Below, one piece after another: positions 8,365-17,837 of a stretch of DNA of 38,424 nt; positions within the stretch are counted from its first letter, which is position 1, and every line of letters begins with the position of its first letter. Made by a program: the position numbers and the translations under genes. The notes under the pieces were generated by a model. The model did no database searches. It was not told where the DNA came from and saw only the letters and a list, made by a program, of their open reading frames with translations. This stretch comes from a virus. Where the stretch lies: IMG/VR virus record IMGVR_UViG_3300046009_004644, positions 1-38,424 of that record, one strand, 5' to 3'.

Positions 8365-8380
8365 TATCTCGCGAAAGATA
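8365..8380 (+). promoter_or_regulatory. Small hairpin before tail chaperone gene
   Basis: TATCT (8365-8369), loop CGCGAA, AGATA (8376-8380), just before the ATG at 8387. It resembles the element at 5572-5591, with a C-G to T-A compensating pair. Confidence 0.35.
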
Positions 8381-8386
8381 AATACC

Positions 8387-8806
8387 ATGGCAAATCAAAA
8401 ATTTAAATTCGGCGCACAACCGAAAGACTTCAAACGCACAATCACTTTGCACACGGTCGACGACAAAGCCCTCGACCTCGAAGTGACTTACCAATACCGC
8501 ACCAAAAAAGAGTTTGCAGAACTCGCCGACGAAGGCATCAAGCGCGCGAAAGCCGATTTCGAAGCAAGCCGCGGCGACGATAACAGTTCTATCGAATCGA
8601 TGTCTGATTCGTTTTGGTCTGAACTCTACGAGAAATCAGGCAAGAACAGCGCCGAGCACGTTTTGAAAATCGCGAAGGGTTGGGACATCGAAGACGACTT
8701 AAGCAAAGAAAACTTAATGCGTTTGGAAAACGAGTTCCCAGGCTCGCTGAAAGCAATTTCAAGCACCTACGCGAACGCGGTCGCCGAGGAACGCATAAAA
8801 AACTAG
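8387..8806 (+). CDS. Tail assembly chaperone, short (G-like) product
   Basis: The 139-residue acidic protein is the short product of a frameshifted chaperone pair, like lambda gpG, that coats the tape measure during tail assembly. I start it at ATG 8387 (MANQKFKFGAQ...); an in-frame ATG upstream at 8318 would run through the preceding hairpin and lacks a ribosome binding site. Its last codons are AAA AAC followed at once by TAG, forming the slippery heptamer. Family placement is by position and the frameshift arrangement rather than by motif. Confidence 0.85.
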   Translation: MANQKFKFGAQPKDFKRTITLHTVDDKALDLEVTYQYRTKKEFAELADEGIKRAKADFEASRGDDNSSIESMSDSFWSELYEKSGKNSAEHVLKIAKGWDIEDDLSKENLMRLENEFPGSLKAISSTYANAVAEERIKN

Positions 8807-9120
8807 AAGCACTCGCGGAAAAGTTCTACACGAAAGACCCCACCGACGCAGAACTCGCCGAAGCGGGGTTAACGCGTGAAGATTTCGCGAGTGAGATTTT
8901 AGAAGTTTTTCCCGACAACGAAACAGCGTTTTCGGTTTTTTGTTCGCTCTCTACCCAATGGCGGACAGCGTTTCAAGGTTACATCGGACTCGATTACAAC
9001 GTGTTATTCGCAAGGCTCGACCGCATGAAGCTAGACGCGGACGAGCGCAACGAACTCGAAAGCGATGTTTCGACACTAGAACGCGCAGCACTTCATTTTT
9101 TAAATAAGCCCGCCGACTAG
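8387..9120 (+). CDS. Tail assembly chaperone, -1 frameshift fusion (GT-like)
   Basis: Predicted 244-residue fusion made by a -1 shift: join(8387..8803, 8803..9120). Frame 0 supplies 139 residues; the -1 frame then continues ...KK-LEALAEKFYTKDPTDAEL... for 105 more. The downstream frame has no plausible start of its own at the junction and lies exactly where lambda-like phages encode the T part. The T part would bind tail tube subunits while the G part binds the tape measure. The stop codon is embedded in a terminator hairpin. Confidence 0.85.
8797..8893 (+). promoter_or_regulatory. Programmed -1 frameshift signal
   Basis: The heptamer A AAA AAC (8797-8803) is in the correct phase, directly before the frame-0 TAG. 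Six bases downstream, 8810-8820 (starting CACTCGCG) can pair with 8883-8893 (ending CGCGAGTG), an 11-bp stem with one G-U pair. Inside it ACCCC (8837-8841) can pair with GGGGT (8865-8869). The spacing suits a stimulatory structure. Confidence 0.85.
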
Positions 9121-9130
9121 CGGGCTTTTT
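9107..9130 (+). terminator. Terminator overlapping chaperone stop codon
   Basis: AGCCCGC (9107-9113) pairs with GCGGGCT (9120-9126), followed by five T. The loop contains most of the TAG stop. It separates the chaperones from the tape measure gene. Confidence 0.85.
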
Positions 9131-9148
9131 CTTTATTCAAGGTTAACC

Positions 9149-12100
9149 ATGTCCGATAAGTTAAGCGCAACGATTGAGGTTGGTCTCGACGGCTCGAAGG
9201 TGCAAGAAGGCGTCGCACCTATAGCGCGAACAATCGACAACTTATCGCAAGTAGCCAAAAGAGCGAATAAAGAAACCGCCGACAGCCTCGGCAACGTCGG
9301 CGAAGCGGGCGCCGCAGCGGCGACGAAGATCGACCGCGCAACAAACAACATGATCGGCTCCATTCAACGCACGACGGCGGCGATGGAATCGGGTTCGAAG
9401 TCGAGCGCAAAATATTTCGAAGTATTGGCACAACAGCGCGGCATCAATGCCGACGTACTCCGCCCGTACTTGGAACAATTGAAAGCCGTCGAAGGTGCGC
9501 AAAAAAGCGTCGGCATATCAGCAGCACAAACCGCCGCCGCGATGCGCAACGTTCCCGCGCAATTTACCGACATTGTGACGAGCATTCAGGGCGGGCAAAA
9601 ACCCCTCACTGTATTTTTGCAACAAGGCGGACAGTTAAAAGATATGTTCGGCGGGGCAGGCAACGCCGCCCGCGCAATGGGTTCTTATCTCGTCGGCTTA
9701 ATCAACCCGATTACCGCGGCGGGTGCAGCAGTCGCCGCGCTTGGGTACGCCTATTCGCAATCGAACGAACAATCGCAAGCATTCGCGAAGTCGATTATCT
9801 TAAGCGGCAACGCAGCGGGCACGACAACCGACCAACTTATGACCGCCGCGCAGCGAATTAGCGACGTGGGCATCGGCTCGCAATCACTCGCCGCGGAAGC
9901 GTTAAACGGCTTGGTATCGTCGGGCAAGGTCTCCATGTCGGTGTTAGACGATGCAGCGCGGGCAGCGATCAAAGGGCAACAACTTCTCGGGCTCGCGGTC
10001 GAGGACACCGTCAAGGCGTTTTCAGACTTAGGCAAAAGCCCGACAAAATCAATCGAAGCGCTCAACGAAAAATATCGATTCTTAACGCTCGAAATTTACG
10101 AGCAAATCAAAGCACTAGAAGACCAAGGCAAGAAGGCGGACGCCGCTCGCCTGGCGCAAGAGACTTACGCGAACGCGTTGGTGAACCAAGCGGGCAAAGT
10201 AAGCGAAACGCTCACCGATTGGGAACGCGGATGGATTCGCATCAAAACAGCGACATCGGACGCGCTCGACGCAGCAAAGCGAGTTTTCGACGATCCGACC
10301 GCCGACCAAAAAATCGCAAAGCTATTCAAGCAACGCGAGCAATTCGAGAAGCTTAAGAAAGACGCGGAAGCGAACGGCGACACGACCCTCTCCGCCCGTT
10401 ATCAAGTCGAGCTCGACCAAAACGAGCGAATGATCCGCATTTTGCGCTCGAAAGTCGACGCGAGAAAAGAGGAAGCGAAAGCCCAGGAAGCCGCGAACAA
10501 GCAAGTTCAAGCGGGTATCGAGTGGGGCGGGGTGGTCGAAAAGAACTTAAGCAAAGAGGAAAAACTCCGTCGCGAAATCGCCAAGGTGCGCGCCGCGGGT
10601 ATCGCCGCGGGGGTGGGCGAAAAAGAAATCGAAGAACAAATCGCGATCATTCGCAAGAGCGGCGTGGAAAAGGCACTGAAAGCCGCCGAGGATCAATCGC
10701 TCGCCTGGCAAGTTCGCAAAGCCGAATATAAAGCCATGGGTGACGCTGAAAAGCGGATAAACGAAGAACTCACCAAATCACACACGGCTTACGCCGACGC
10801 GGTGAAGAAAAACACAAAAGACATAATTACGGGCTTTACCGACCAATTACAAGCCGAAAACCGCTTGAAATCGTCGCTCGACGATTGGGCGCGTGGATAC
10901 CAGGAAAGCGCGGAACTTGCAAAGCTCGAATTGTCTTTGCTTGGGCAGTCGTCGACCGAACGCGCGACGGCGCTTGCGCAATACAAAATCGAACTCGAAT
11001 TGCAAAAGCAACTCGCAGCAATCGAAAACGAACGCGCATTGAACAAAATCTCTAGCGCGGGTGCAAATGAAGCGAAGCTAAAAGCGGAACAAATCGCCGC
11101 GGACGCAAAGAACCTCGCGGGCATCAAAGCGCAACAAGAGACCTGGACTAATTTTTATACCGATATTTACAACGGCTTAAGCGACTCGCTTTATCGCGGT
11201 TTCGAAGCGGGCAAAGGCTTTTTCGAAAGCTTTTGGGGCGGCATCAAAAATCTATTCAAAACGACCGTTTTAAAACTTGCAATTCAAGGTGTTTTGACTG
11301 GCGTTATTGGTGGCATCGCGGGCAACGCGAGCGCGGCGACGAACCCGCTAGGGCAAGCATTTAACGCAATCTCGACGGGCAAGTCGTTATGGGAAGGTTT
11401 CGCGGCGGCGGGCGCGGCATCGTCGGGCACTTTTACGTCGTTTGCAATGAGTTCGCTCGGGCAATCGCTCGGTCTAAGTTCCGCAACGACAGCGAGCGCA
11501 TTAACCGCGGAAGCGGCGGCGCTGACGGGCAGCACGTTAGGCACGGCATCTTCGGGCACCGTGGCACTCACGGGCGCGGGTTCGACAGGTGCGTCGATTG
11601 CGGGCGCAATGCCCTACGTTGCCGCGGCGATTGCGGCTTTCCAGGGTATGAAGGCGATCAACGGCGAGTATCGGCTTAACGGGGTGTCGGCGGACGCTGG
11701 CGCGGCGATCTTCGGTATCGCCCCGCGGCTTTTCGGCATGAAAGAAAAAGAGTTCGGCGGGCAAACCGTAACGGGCACCCTCGGCACCGACAACCTAATG
11801 CGCAATCAACCGTGGACGCAGCAGGGCGGTTTGTTCCGCTCCGACCGCTCCGACGTGTGGTCGTACGGCTTGAAAGACTCCGTCGCAACGACCCGCGACG
11901 GCAAGTCGTACACCGACACCGCAAGCTTAACCAGCGATAAGGAACTTCTCAAGCTATTAAACGGCAGCTACGACGCGGTTAAAACCGCCGCCGCGGACTT
12001 CGCAAAATCCCTCGGATTGAACGCGGACGAAATCGCAAAGCGTAACGACTCGATAAATTTAACACTCGGCAAAACGCAAGAAGAAACCGAGAAAGCCCTC

Positions 12101-15100
12101 GCGGGGGTGTTTGGGGGAATTGCCGATTTAATCGCGGCGGATTTAATCCCGAATATCGCATCGCTACGAAAAGAAGGCGAGACATCGGCGGCGGCAATGG
12201 CTCGCCTAGCGACGGGGCTTGTCGGGGTTAATCAGACAATTTCCGCAATCGGTCTCGAAAAACTATCGACTAGCGTCGTCGGTGCGGGTGATGCACAACG
12301 CTTAATCGAATTGTCGGGCGGCTTTGATAAGTTCTTATCGGGCGCGTCGTTCTTCGCTGAAAACTTCTTGTCGGAAGCCGAGAAGATGAAGCCCGCCGTC
12401 GACATCGTCGCCGAAACAATGGCACGACTTGGCAAATCCACCGTCGACACCGTGCCCGAGTTTAAAAACTTGGTGCAATCGCTCGATTTGTCGACCGAGT
12501 CCGGTGCGAAAATGTATGCGGAACTTATCGCAATCGCGCCGCAATTTAAAGCGGTGACAGACTACACCGCGAGCCTAAACGGTGTTCTCGTCGAAACAGG
12601 AACAACGATCAAGCAAGCGGCGGACGTCGCTCGCGAACGCGCAAACCTCGAAGAACAATTAAACGCATTAACCGACACAGGTGCGCAAGCGCTTGCACGT
12701 CAACGCGAAGCCCTGGACGCATCGAATCGCGGCATTTTCGACCAAATCCAAGCGCTCACCATGCAACGCCAAGCCGAGGAAGCGGCAGCGCAAAGAGCGG
12801 CACAGGTGGCGCAAGAGCGCACGGCTTTGCAAGATCAATTTAACGCGCTTACCGAAACCGCCGCGCAATCCCTCGAACGTCAACGCGCAGCGCTTGACGA
12901 ATCGAACCGCGGGATTTTCGACCAAATCCAAGCACTAAAAGAAAAGCAAGACGCCGAACAACAAATCGCGGCAATTCAAAAAGCGGCGAGCGACGAGCGT
13001 TTGGCTTTGACATCGCAACTAAACGAATTGACGATGACGAGCGAACAGCGATTGCAAGCGCAACGCTTCGCGCTCGAACAAACGAACGTCGCGATTTTCG
13101 ACCAAATCCAGGCATTGACCGCGCAGAAAGCCGCCGAGGAAGCCGCAGCGCAACGGGCGGCACAAATCGCGCAAGAGCGCACCGGATTGCAAGACCAACT
13201 TAACGGATTGACCGACACCGCCGCGCAAGCCCTAAACCGCCAACGCGAAGCGCTAGACGAATCGAATCGCGGTATCTTCGACCAAATCCAAGCGCTCGGC
13301 GCACAGAAACAAGCCGAGGAAGCAGCGGCGCAAAAATCCGCCCAGGTGGCGCAACAACGTTCGGGCTTGCAAGAGCAACTTAACGCACTCACCGACACCG
13401 CCGCGCAATCACTCGAACGTCAACGCGCGGCGCTCGACGCTTCTAACGTGGCATTGTTCGACCAAATCCAAGCGCTATCGGCACAAAAAGCCGCCGAGGA
13501 AGCCGCGGCGCAACGTATTGCCCAGGTGTCACAAGAACGCGCAGCACTCCAAGCGCAACTAAACACATTGACCGACACCGCAGCGCAAGCTCTGAACCGC
13601 CAACGCGAAGCCCTGGACGAATCGAACCGCGGGATTTTCGACCAAATTCAAGCGCTCGGTGCGCAGAAACAAGCCGAGGAAGCAGCGGCGCAGAAATCCG
13701 CCCAGGTGGCACAAGAGCGCGCGAGCTTACAAGACCAACTTAACGCGCTCACCGACACCGCAGCGCAAGCCCTGAACCGCCAACGCGAAGCCCTGGACGC
13801 ATCGAACCGCGGTATCTTCGACCAAGTGCAAGCCCTCGTCGCGCAGAAACAAGCCGAGGAAGCGGCAGCGCAACAAGCCGCGGCGGCAACGCAAAAGGCG
13901 ACCCAAATCGCCCAAGAGCGAATCGCACTTCAAGACCAACTTAACGCATTGACCGACAGCGCGGCGCAAGCGCTCGCACGTCAACGCGAAGCCCTAGACG
14001 CATCGAATCAAGGTATTTTCGACCAAATCCAAGCGCTATCGGCTCAAAAGCAAGCCCAGGAAGCCGCAACGCAGAAAGCCGCGCAAGTAGCCCAGGAACG
14101 CGGCGCGTTGCAAGACCAACTTAACGCGATCACCGACACCGCGGCGCAATCCCTGAACCGTCAACGCGCAGCGCTCGACGCTTCTAACGTCGCGATATTC
14201 GACCAAATCCAGGCATTGACCGCGCAACGCCAAGCCGAGGAAGCCGCGACACAAAAGGCGGCGCAAATCGCCCAGGAACGCGGCACCCTTCAAGACCAAC
14301 TTAACGCGCTCACCGACACCGCGGCGCAAGCGTTATCGCGCCAACGCGAAGCGCTCGACGCTTCTAATCGCGGGATATTCGACCAAGTGCAAGCGCTATC
14401 GGCACAGAAAGCCGCCGAGGAAGCCGCAGCACAGCGCGCCGCCCAGGTGTCGCAAGAGCGCGGCGCATTGCAAGACCAACTTAACGCACTCACCGACACC
14501 GCAACCCAAGCGCTCGCACGTCAACGCGAAGCCCTAGACGCATCGAATCAAGGCATTTTCGATCAAATCCAAGCACTAAGCGCGCAACGCCAAGCCGAGG
14601 AAGCCGCGGCACAAAGAGCGGCACAGGTGGCGCAAGAGCGCGTCGATTTGCAAGACCAACTCGCCGCATTGACAGGTGATTCCGCGCAAGCGCTCGCCCG
14701 TCAACGCGAAGCGCTCGACGCATCGAACCGCGGGATTTTCGACCAAATCCAAGCGCTATCGGCTCAAAAGCAAGCCCAAGAGCAAGCACTCGCCGCGCAG
14801 AAACAAGCGCAAGAGGAAGCCGCGCAACGGGCGGCGCAAATCGCCCAGGAACGGGCGGCGTTGCAAGACAGAATCAACGGACTGACCGACACCGCAGCGC
14901 AAGCGCTAGAACGCCAACGCGCAGCGCTCGACGCTTCTAACCAAGGGCTATTCGACCAAGTGCAAGCGCTCACCGCGCAGCGCCAAGCCGAGGAAGCCGC
15001 GACGCAAAAAGCCGCCCAGGTCGCGCAAGAACGTTTGTCTTTACAAGACCAACTTAACGGCATGACGGGCACCGCGACCGAAGCGCTTGCGCGTCAACGT

Positions 15101-16894
15101 GAAGCACTGGACGCATCGAATCGCGGTATCTTCGACCAAATCCAAGCGCTAAGCGCACAGCGCCAAGCCGAGGAAGCAGCAGCACAAAAAGCGGCACAGG
15201 TGGCACAAGAACGCGGCACCTTACAAGACCAACTTAACGGATTAACTGACACCGCAGCGCAAGCGCTCGCACGTCAACGCGACGCGCTCGACGCTTCTAA
15301 CCGTGGGATATTCGACCAAATCCAAGCGCTATCGGCACAGAAACAAGCCGAGGACGCAGCAGCGCAACAAGCGGCACAAAAGGCGACCCAAATCGCGCAA
15401 GAGCGCACGGCTTTGCAAGATCAACTTAACGCACTCACCGACACCGCAGTCGACGCGCTCGCACGTCAACGCGCAGCACTGGACGCGTCGAATCAAGGCA
15501 TTTTCGACCAAATCCAAGCGCTCGGTGCGCAGAAACAAGCCGAGGAAGCCGCCGCGCAGAAAGCCGCCCAAGTTGCGCAAGAACGCACGGGGTTGCAAGA
15601 CAGACTTAACGGCTTGACGGATTCGTCGACGCAAGCACTAGAACGCCAACGCGCAGCACTTGACGAATCGAACCGCGGCATTTTCGACCAAATCCAGGCA
15701 TTGACCGCACAGCGCCAAGCCGAGGAAGCGGCGGCGCAACGCACATCGCAAATCGCACAAGAGCGCACCGGATTGCAAGAGCAACTTAACGCGCTCACCG
15801 ACACCGCGGCGCAAGCCCTCACCCGCCAACGTGAAGCGCTCGACGCATCGAATCAAGGCATTTTCGATCAAATACAAGCGATCAACGCGCAACGCCAAGC
15901 CGAAGCCGCAGCGGCGCAAAAAGCCGCCCAGGTGGCACAGGAACGCGCGGGGCTCCAAGACCAACTTAACGGCTTGACCGACTCGGCGGTGCAAGCGCTT
16001 GCCCGTCAACGCGCCGCACTCGACGAATCGAATCGTTCGATCTTCGACCAAATCGTCGCGATCCGCAACCAGCAACAAGCCGCCGAAGACGCGAAGCAAG
16101 CAACACAAGAAGCGCTCGGCGCGGTGCAAAAAGCGATTGACACAGAACGCACCCGCGTTTCGGTAATAAAGCAAGCCGCGCAAGAATCGGTGAACAGCAT
16201 TAAAGGCGTGTTCGGGGTGTTGGGCGATCAAATCGATTCGATTTACAACTCGGTCGACAGCACCAAAGCTTTGCAAGCGATTGCGGGCAATGCGTTCTTA
16301 GACAACGCCCTCGCCAACGCAAAAGCGACGGGCTATCTACCCGAACAAAACCAACTCGCGAGCGCGATTGCAGCGGTGCGCAACGGCATCGCGTCGACAG
16401 AGTACACGACGCAATTCGAAGCCGACCGCGCCGCGCTAGTTATGGCGGGCAAGTTAAGCCAATTGCAGGAAATCGCGGTGCCGCAACTAAACGCCGCCGA
16501 ACAAGCGCTCGCGGTCGCAAACCAGCAACTAGCAACACTCGACGCGCAAGAAGCACTTGCGAAGCAACAAGTCGACGCGATTAACGGCGTGAACAATAGC
16601 GTTTTGTCGGTGCAAACCGCATTAAACAACCTCGCCGCCGCAATCCAAGGTCGAACACCCGCAGCGTCGCCAAATCTCACCGCAACACCAGCGACGACAA
16701 CATCTTTCGACGCGCCCGTGACGGCGACCTTGAATTTGCAAAACGCACGACTCGAATCGCTCGTCGAATCGCTCACCGCGGAAGTTCAACGCCTTCAAGA
16801 AATCGGCGCGATTGGCAACCAAAACACCCGCCGCATCGGCGACGCGGTTAACGGCAACTCCGACGCACCAATGCGCGTAACAGTCGAGGACTAA
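9149..16894 (+). CDS. Tape measure protein with 19 tandem 60-residue repeats
   Basis: The 2581-residue protein sets tail length and probably travels with the DNA into the cell. Residues about 130-215 (VPAQFTDIVTSIQGGQKPL..., then GLINPITAAGAAVAALGYAY) match the lambda gpH-like TMP_2 domain. Residues about 230-690 are largely coiled coil. About 705-830 is a Gly/Ala-rich hydrophobic region that could insert in membrane. Residues 1165-2326 are 19 tandem copies of a 60-residue helical repeat with core GIFDQIQAL and QREALDASN. The C-terminal 250 residues return to unique coiled coil. It is three times the length of lambda gpH (853 residues). By about 0.15 nm per helical residue the tail would approach 390 nm before any processing (inference). 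Confidence 0.96.
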   Translation: MSDKLSATIEVGLDGSKVQEGVAPIARTIDNLSQVAKRANKETADSLGNVGEAGAAAATKIDRATNNMIGSIQRTTAAMESGSKSSAKYFEVLAQQRGINADVLRPYLEQLKAVEGAQKSVGISAAQTAAAMRNVPAQFTDIVTSIQGGQKPLTVFLQQGGQLKDMFGGAGNAARAMGSYLVGLINPITAAGAAVAALGYAYSQSNEQSQAFAKSIILSGNAAGTTTDQLMTAAQRISDVGIGSQSLAAEALNGLVSSGKVSMSVLDDAARAAIKGQQLLGLAVEDTVKAFSDLGKSPTKSIEALNEKYRFLTLEIYEQIKALEDQGKKADAARLAQETYANALVNQAGKVSETLTDWERGWIRIKTATSDALDAAKRVFDDPTADQKIAKLFKQREQFEKLKKDAEANGDTTLSARYQVELDQNERMIRILRSKVDARKEEAKAQEAANKQVQAGIEWGGVVEKNLSKEEKLRREIAKVRAAGIAAGVGEKEIEEQIAIIRKSGVEKALKAAEDQSLAWQVRKAEYKAMGDAEKRINEELTKSHTAYADAVKKNTKDIITGFTDQLQAENRLKSSLDDWARGYQESAELAKLELSLLGQSSTERATALAQYKIELELQKQLAAIENERALNKISSAGANEAKLKAEQIAADAKNLAGIKAQQETWTNFYTDIYNGLSDSLYRGFEAGKGFFESFWGGIKNLFKTTVLKLAIQGVLTGVIGGIAGNASAATNPLGQAFNAISTGKSLWEGFAAAGAASSGTFTSFAMSSLGQSLGLSSATTASALTAEAAALTGSTLGTASSGTVALTGAGSTGASIAGAMPYVAAAIAAFQGMKAINGEYRLNGVSADAGAAIFGIAPRLFGMKEKEFGGQTVTGTLGTDNLMRNQPWTQQGGLFRSDRSDVWSYGLKDSVATTRDGKSYTDTASLTSDKELLKLLNGSYDAVKTAAADFAKSLGLNADEIAKRNDSINLTLGKTQEETEKALAGVFGGIADLIAADLIPNIASLRKEGETSAAAMARLATGLVGVNQTISAIGLEKLSTSVVGAGDAQRLIELSGGFDKFLSGASFFAENFLSEAEKMKPAVDIVAETMARLGKSTVDTVPEFKNLVQSLDLSTESGAKMYAELIAIAPQFKAVTDYTASLNGVLVETGTTIKQAADVARERANLEEQLNALTDTGAQALARQREALDASNRGIFDQIQALTMQRQAEEAAAQRAAQVAQERTALQDQFNALTETAAQSLERQRAALDESNRGIFDQIQALKEKQDAEQQIAAIQKAASDERLALTSQLNELTMTSEQRLQAQRFALEQTNVAIFDQIQALTAQKAAEEAAAQRAAQIAQERTGLQDQLNGLTDTAAQALNRQREALDESNRGIFDQIQALGAQKQAEEAAAQKSAQVAQQRSGLQEQLNALTDTAAQSLERQRAALDASNVALFDQIQALSAQKAAEEAAAQRIAQVSQERAALQAQLNTLTDTAAQALNRQREALDESNRGIFDQIQALGAQKQAEEAAAQKSAQVAQERASLQDQLNALTDTAAQALNRQREALDASNRGIFDQVQALVAQKQAEEAAAQQAAAATQKATQIAQERIALQDQLNALTDSAAQALARQREALDASNQGIFDQIQALSAQKQAQEAATQKAAQVAQERGALQDQLNAITDTAAQSLNRQRAALDASNVAIFDQIQALTAQRQAEEAATQKAAQIAQERGTLQDQLNALTDTAAQALSRQREALDASNRGIFDQVQALSAQKAAEEAAAQRAAQVSQERGALQDQLNALTDTATQALARQREALDASNQGIFDQIQALSAQRQAEEAAAQRAAQVAQERVDLQDQLAALTGDSAQALARQREALDASNRGIFDQIQALSAQKQAQEQALAAQKQAQEEAAQRAAQIAQERAALQDRINGLTDTAAQALERQRAALDASNQGLFDQVQALTAQRQAEEAATQKAAQVAQERLSLQDQLNGMTGTATEALARQREALDASNRGIFDQIQALSAQRQAEEAAAQKAAQVAQERGTLQDQLNGLTDTAAQALARQRDALDASNRGIFDQIQALSAQKQAEDAAAQQAAQKATQIAQERTALQDQLNALTDTAVDALARQRAALDASNQGIFDQIQALGAQKQAEEAAAQKAAQVAQERTGLQDRLNGLTDSSTQALERQRAALDESNRGIFDQIQALTAQRQAEEAAAQRTSQIAQERTGLQEQLNALTDTAAQALTRQREALDASNQGIFDQIQAINAQRQAEAAAAQKAAQVAQERAGLQDQLNGLTDSAVQALARQRAALDESNRSIFDQIVAIRNQQQAAEDAKQATQEALGAVQKAIDTERTRVSVIKQAAQESVNSIKGVFGVLGDQIDSIYNSVDSTKALQAIAGNAFLDNALANAKATGYLPEQNQLASAIAAVRNGIASTEYTTQFEADRAALVMAGKLSQLQEIAVPQLNAAEQALAVANQQLATLDAQEALAKQQVDAINGVNNSVLSVQTALNNLAAAIQGRTPAASPNLTATPATTTSFDAPVTATLNLQNARLESLVESLTAEVQRLQEIGAIGNQNTRRIGDAVNGNSDAPMRVTVED
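12641..16126 (+). repeat. 19 tandem 180-bp repeats in tape measure gene
   Basis: Units begin at Ala1165 and the last at Ala2267. Most are exactly 60 codons; units 7, 12 and 15 carry 7, 11 and 4 extra residues in the Gln/Ala-rich linker, which together account for the 1102-residue offset. Consensus blocks per unit are LQDQLNALTDTAAQAL, RQREALDASNRGIFDQIQAL and AQKQAEEAAAQKAAQVAQER. Units 3-4 and 5-6 share paired variants (SNVA(I/L)FDQ then KSAQVAQ), as if a two-unit block was duplicated. Confidence 0.95.
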
Positions 16895-16900
16895 AAACGA

Positions 16901-17824
16901 ATGAATATTATTTTACCGATTGAAATCACAAGCGCGATGATTGGGGCGGGCACGACCATCGCCGAACCAGCAGCGGGCGAAACGGCTTGGGTGTCGGCGG
17001 GTTCGTATGCTTTGGGTGACTTGCGCATTCGCACCACGACGCACCGCGTCTATGAGTGTGTGCAAGTACACACGGGGCGCGTCGCGTTACCCGAGAACGA
17101 TCCGCTCTATTGGAAAGACAAAGCCCCGACGCAGCGTTTCGCGCCGTTCGATTATTACAAATCGACCGCAGCGAAAGCGACGGGCTCGCTGTCCTTCGTT
17201 TTGTCGCCTGGCTTTTTCAATTCCGCCGCGCTTTACGGGCTAACGGGTGACACTTTGACGGTGACACTCAAAGACGCACCAGGCGGCACGACGATTTATT
17301 CGAACACTTTCGATTTGACCGAACCGCCCGTCGGTTGGTACGAATATCTATTCTCGCCGCGCAAGGTGATCGACCGCGTGATTCTCAAAGATTTGCCGAT
17401 TCGCCCGACCGCCGAGCTAACACTAACAATCACCGCGGGCGGCGGTGCCGACGTGGGTGTCGGCATGATTAACGTCGGCGATTACACCTCGCTTTTGGGC
17501 GAAGGCACTTGGGGCGGTGCGTTACCTGGTACGAGTGCCGAACCTTATTCGAACAGCTCGATAAAAACGAACACCGACGGCACGACGGAAATCGTCCGCC
17601 GAAACAACGGAACGAACATGCGCGCAGTTATCGCGATTCCCCGCGACCAAGCCGACCAAGCGCTTTTCAAATTGCAATCGGTTCTCGATGTTCCCGCAAG
17701 TTTTATCGCGTCCGACGCCGCGGGTTTCGCGGGGCTTAACGTGTTTGGGATTTGCTCGGCTTCGGTCGGGTACGACGGTTTTAATCATGCGAGCATAAAT
17801 TTAAACGTTCGCGGCTTCATTTAA
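16901..17824 (+). CDS. Tail protein with possible carbohydrate-binding-like N-terminus
   Basis: The 307-residue protein follows the tape measure with six bases between and is therefore a likely distal tail component. Residues about 30-75 (YALGDLRIRTTTHRVYECVQ..., ending DPLYWKD) resemble the small aromatic-rich modules (CBM5/12-like) often found in phage tail proteins. The middle is beta-rich (residues 95-200) and the C-terminus has repeated aromatic-Gly strands. No match to lambda M, L, K, I or J or to a Dit protein is apparent. It may be the main tail-tip protein; that is inference from position. Confidence 0.7.
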   Translation: MNIILPIEITSAMIGAGTTIAEPAAGETAWVSAGSYALGDLRIRTTTHRVYECVQVHTGRVALPENDPLYWKDKAPTQRFAPFDYYKSTAAKATGSLSFVLSPGFFNSAALYGLTGDTLTVTLKDAPGGTTIYSNTFDLTEPPVGWYEYLFSPRKVIDRVILKDLPIRPTAELTLTITAGGGADVGVGMINVGDYTSLLGEGTWGGALPGTSAEPYSNSSIKTNTDGTTEIVRRNNGTNMRAVIAIPRDQADQALFKLQSVLDVPASFIASDAAGFAGLNVFGICSASVGYDGFNHASINLNVRGFI

Positions 17825-17837
17825 AGGAAATTTAAAA

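Noticed and set aside
8318-8386. Longer N-terminus for the tail chaperone
   Set aside because: It would translate through the hairpin after the tube gene; ATG 8387 is the plausible start.
12668-16276. Many long open frames on both strands across the tape measure repeats
   Set aside because: They recur with the 180-bp period, have no ribosome binding sites and are shadows of the repeat's codon bias.
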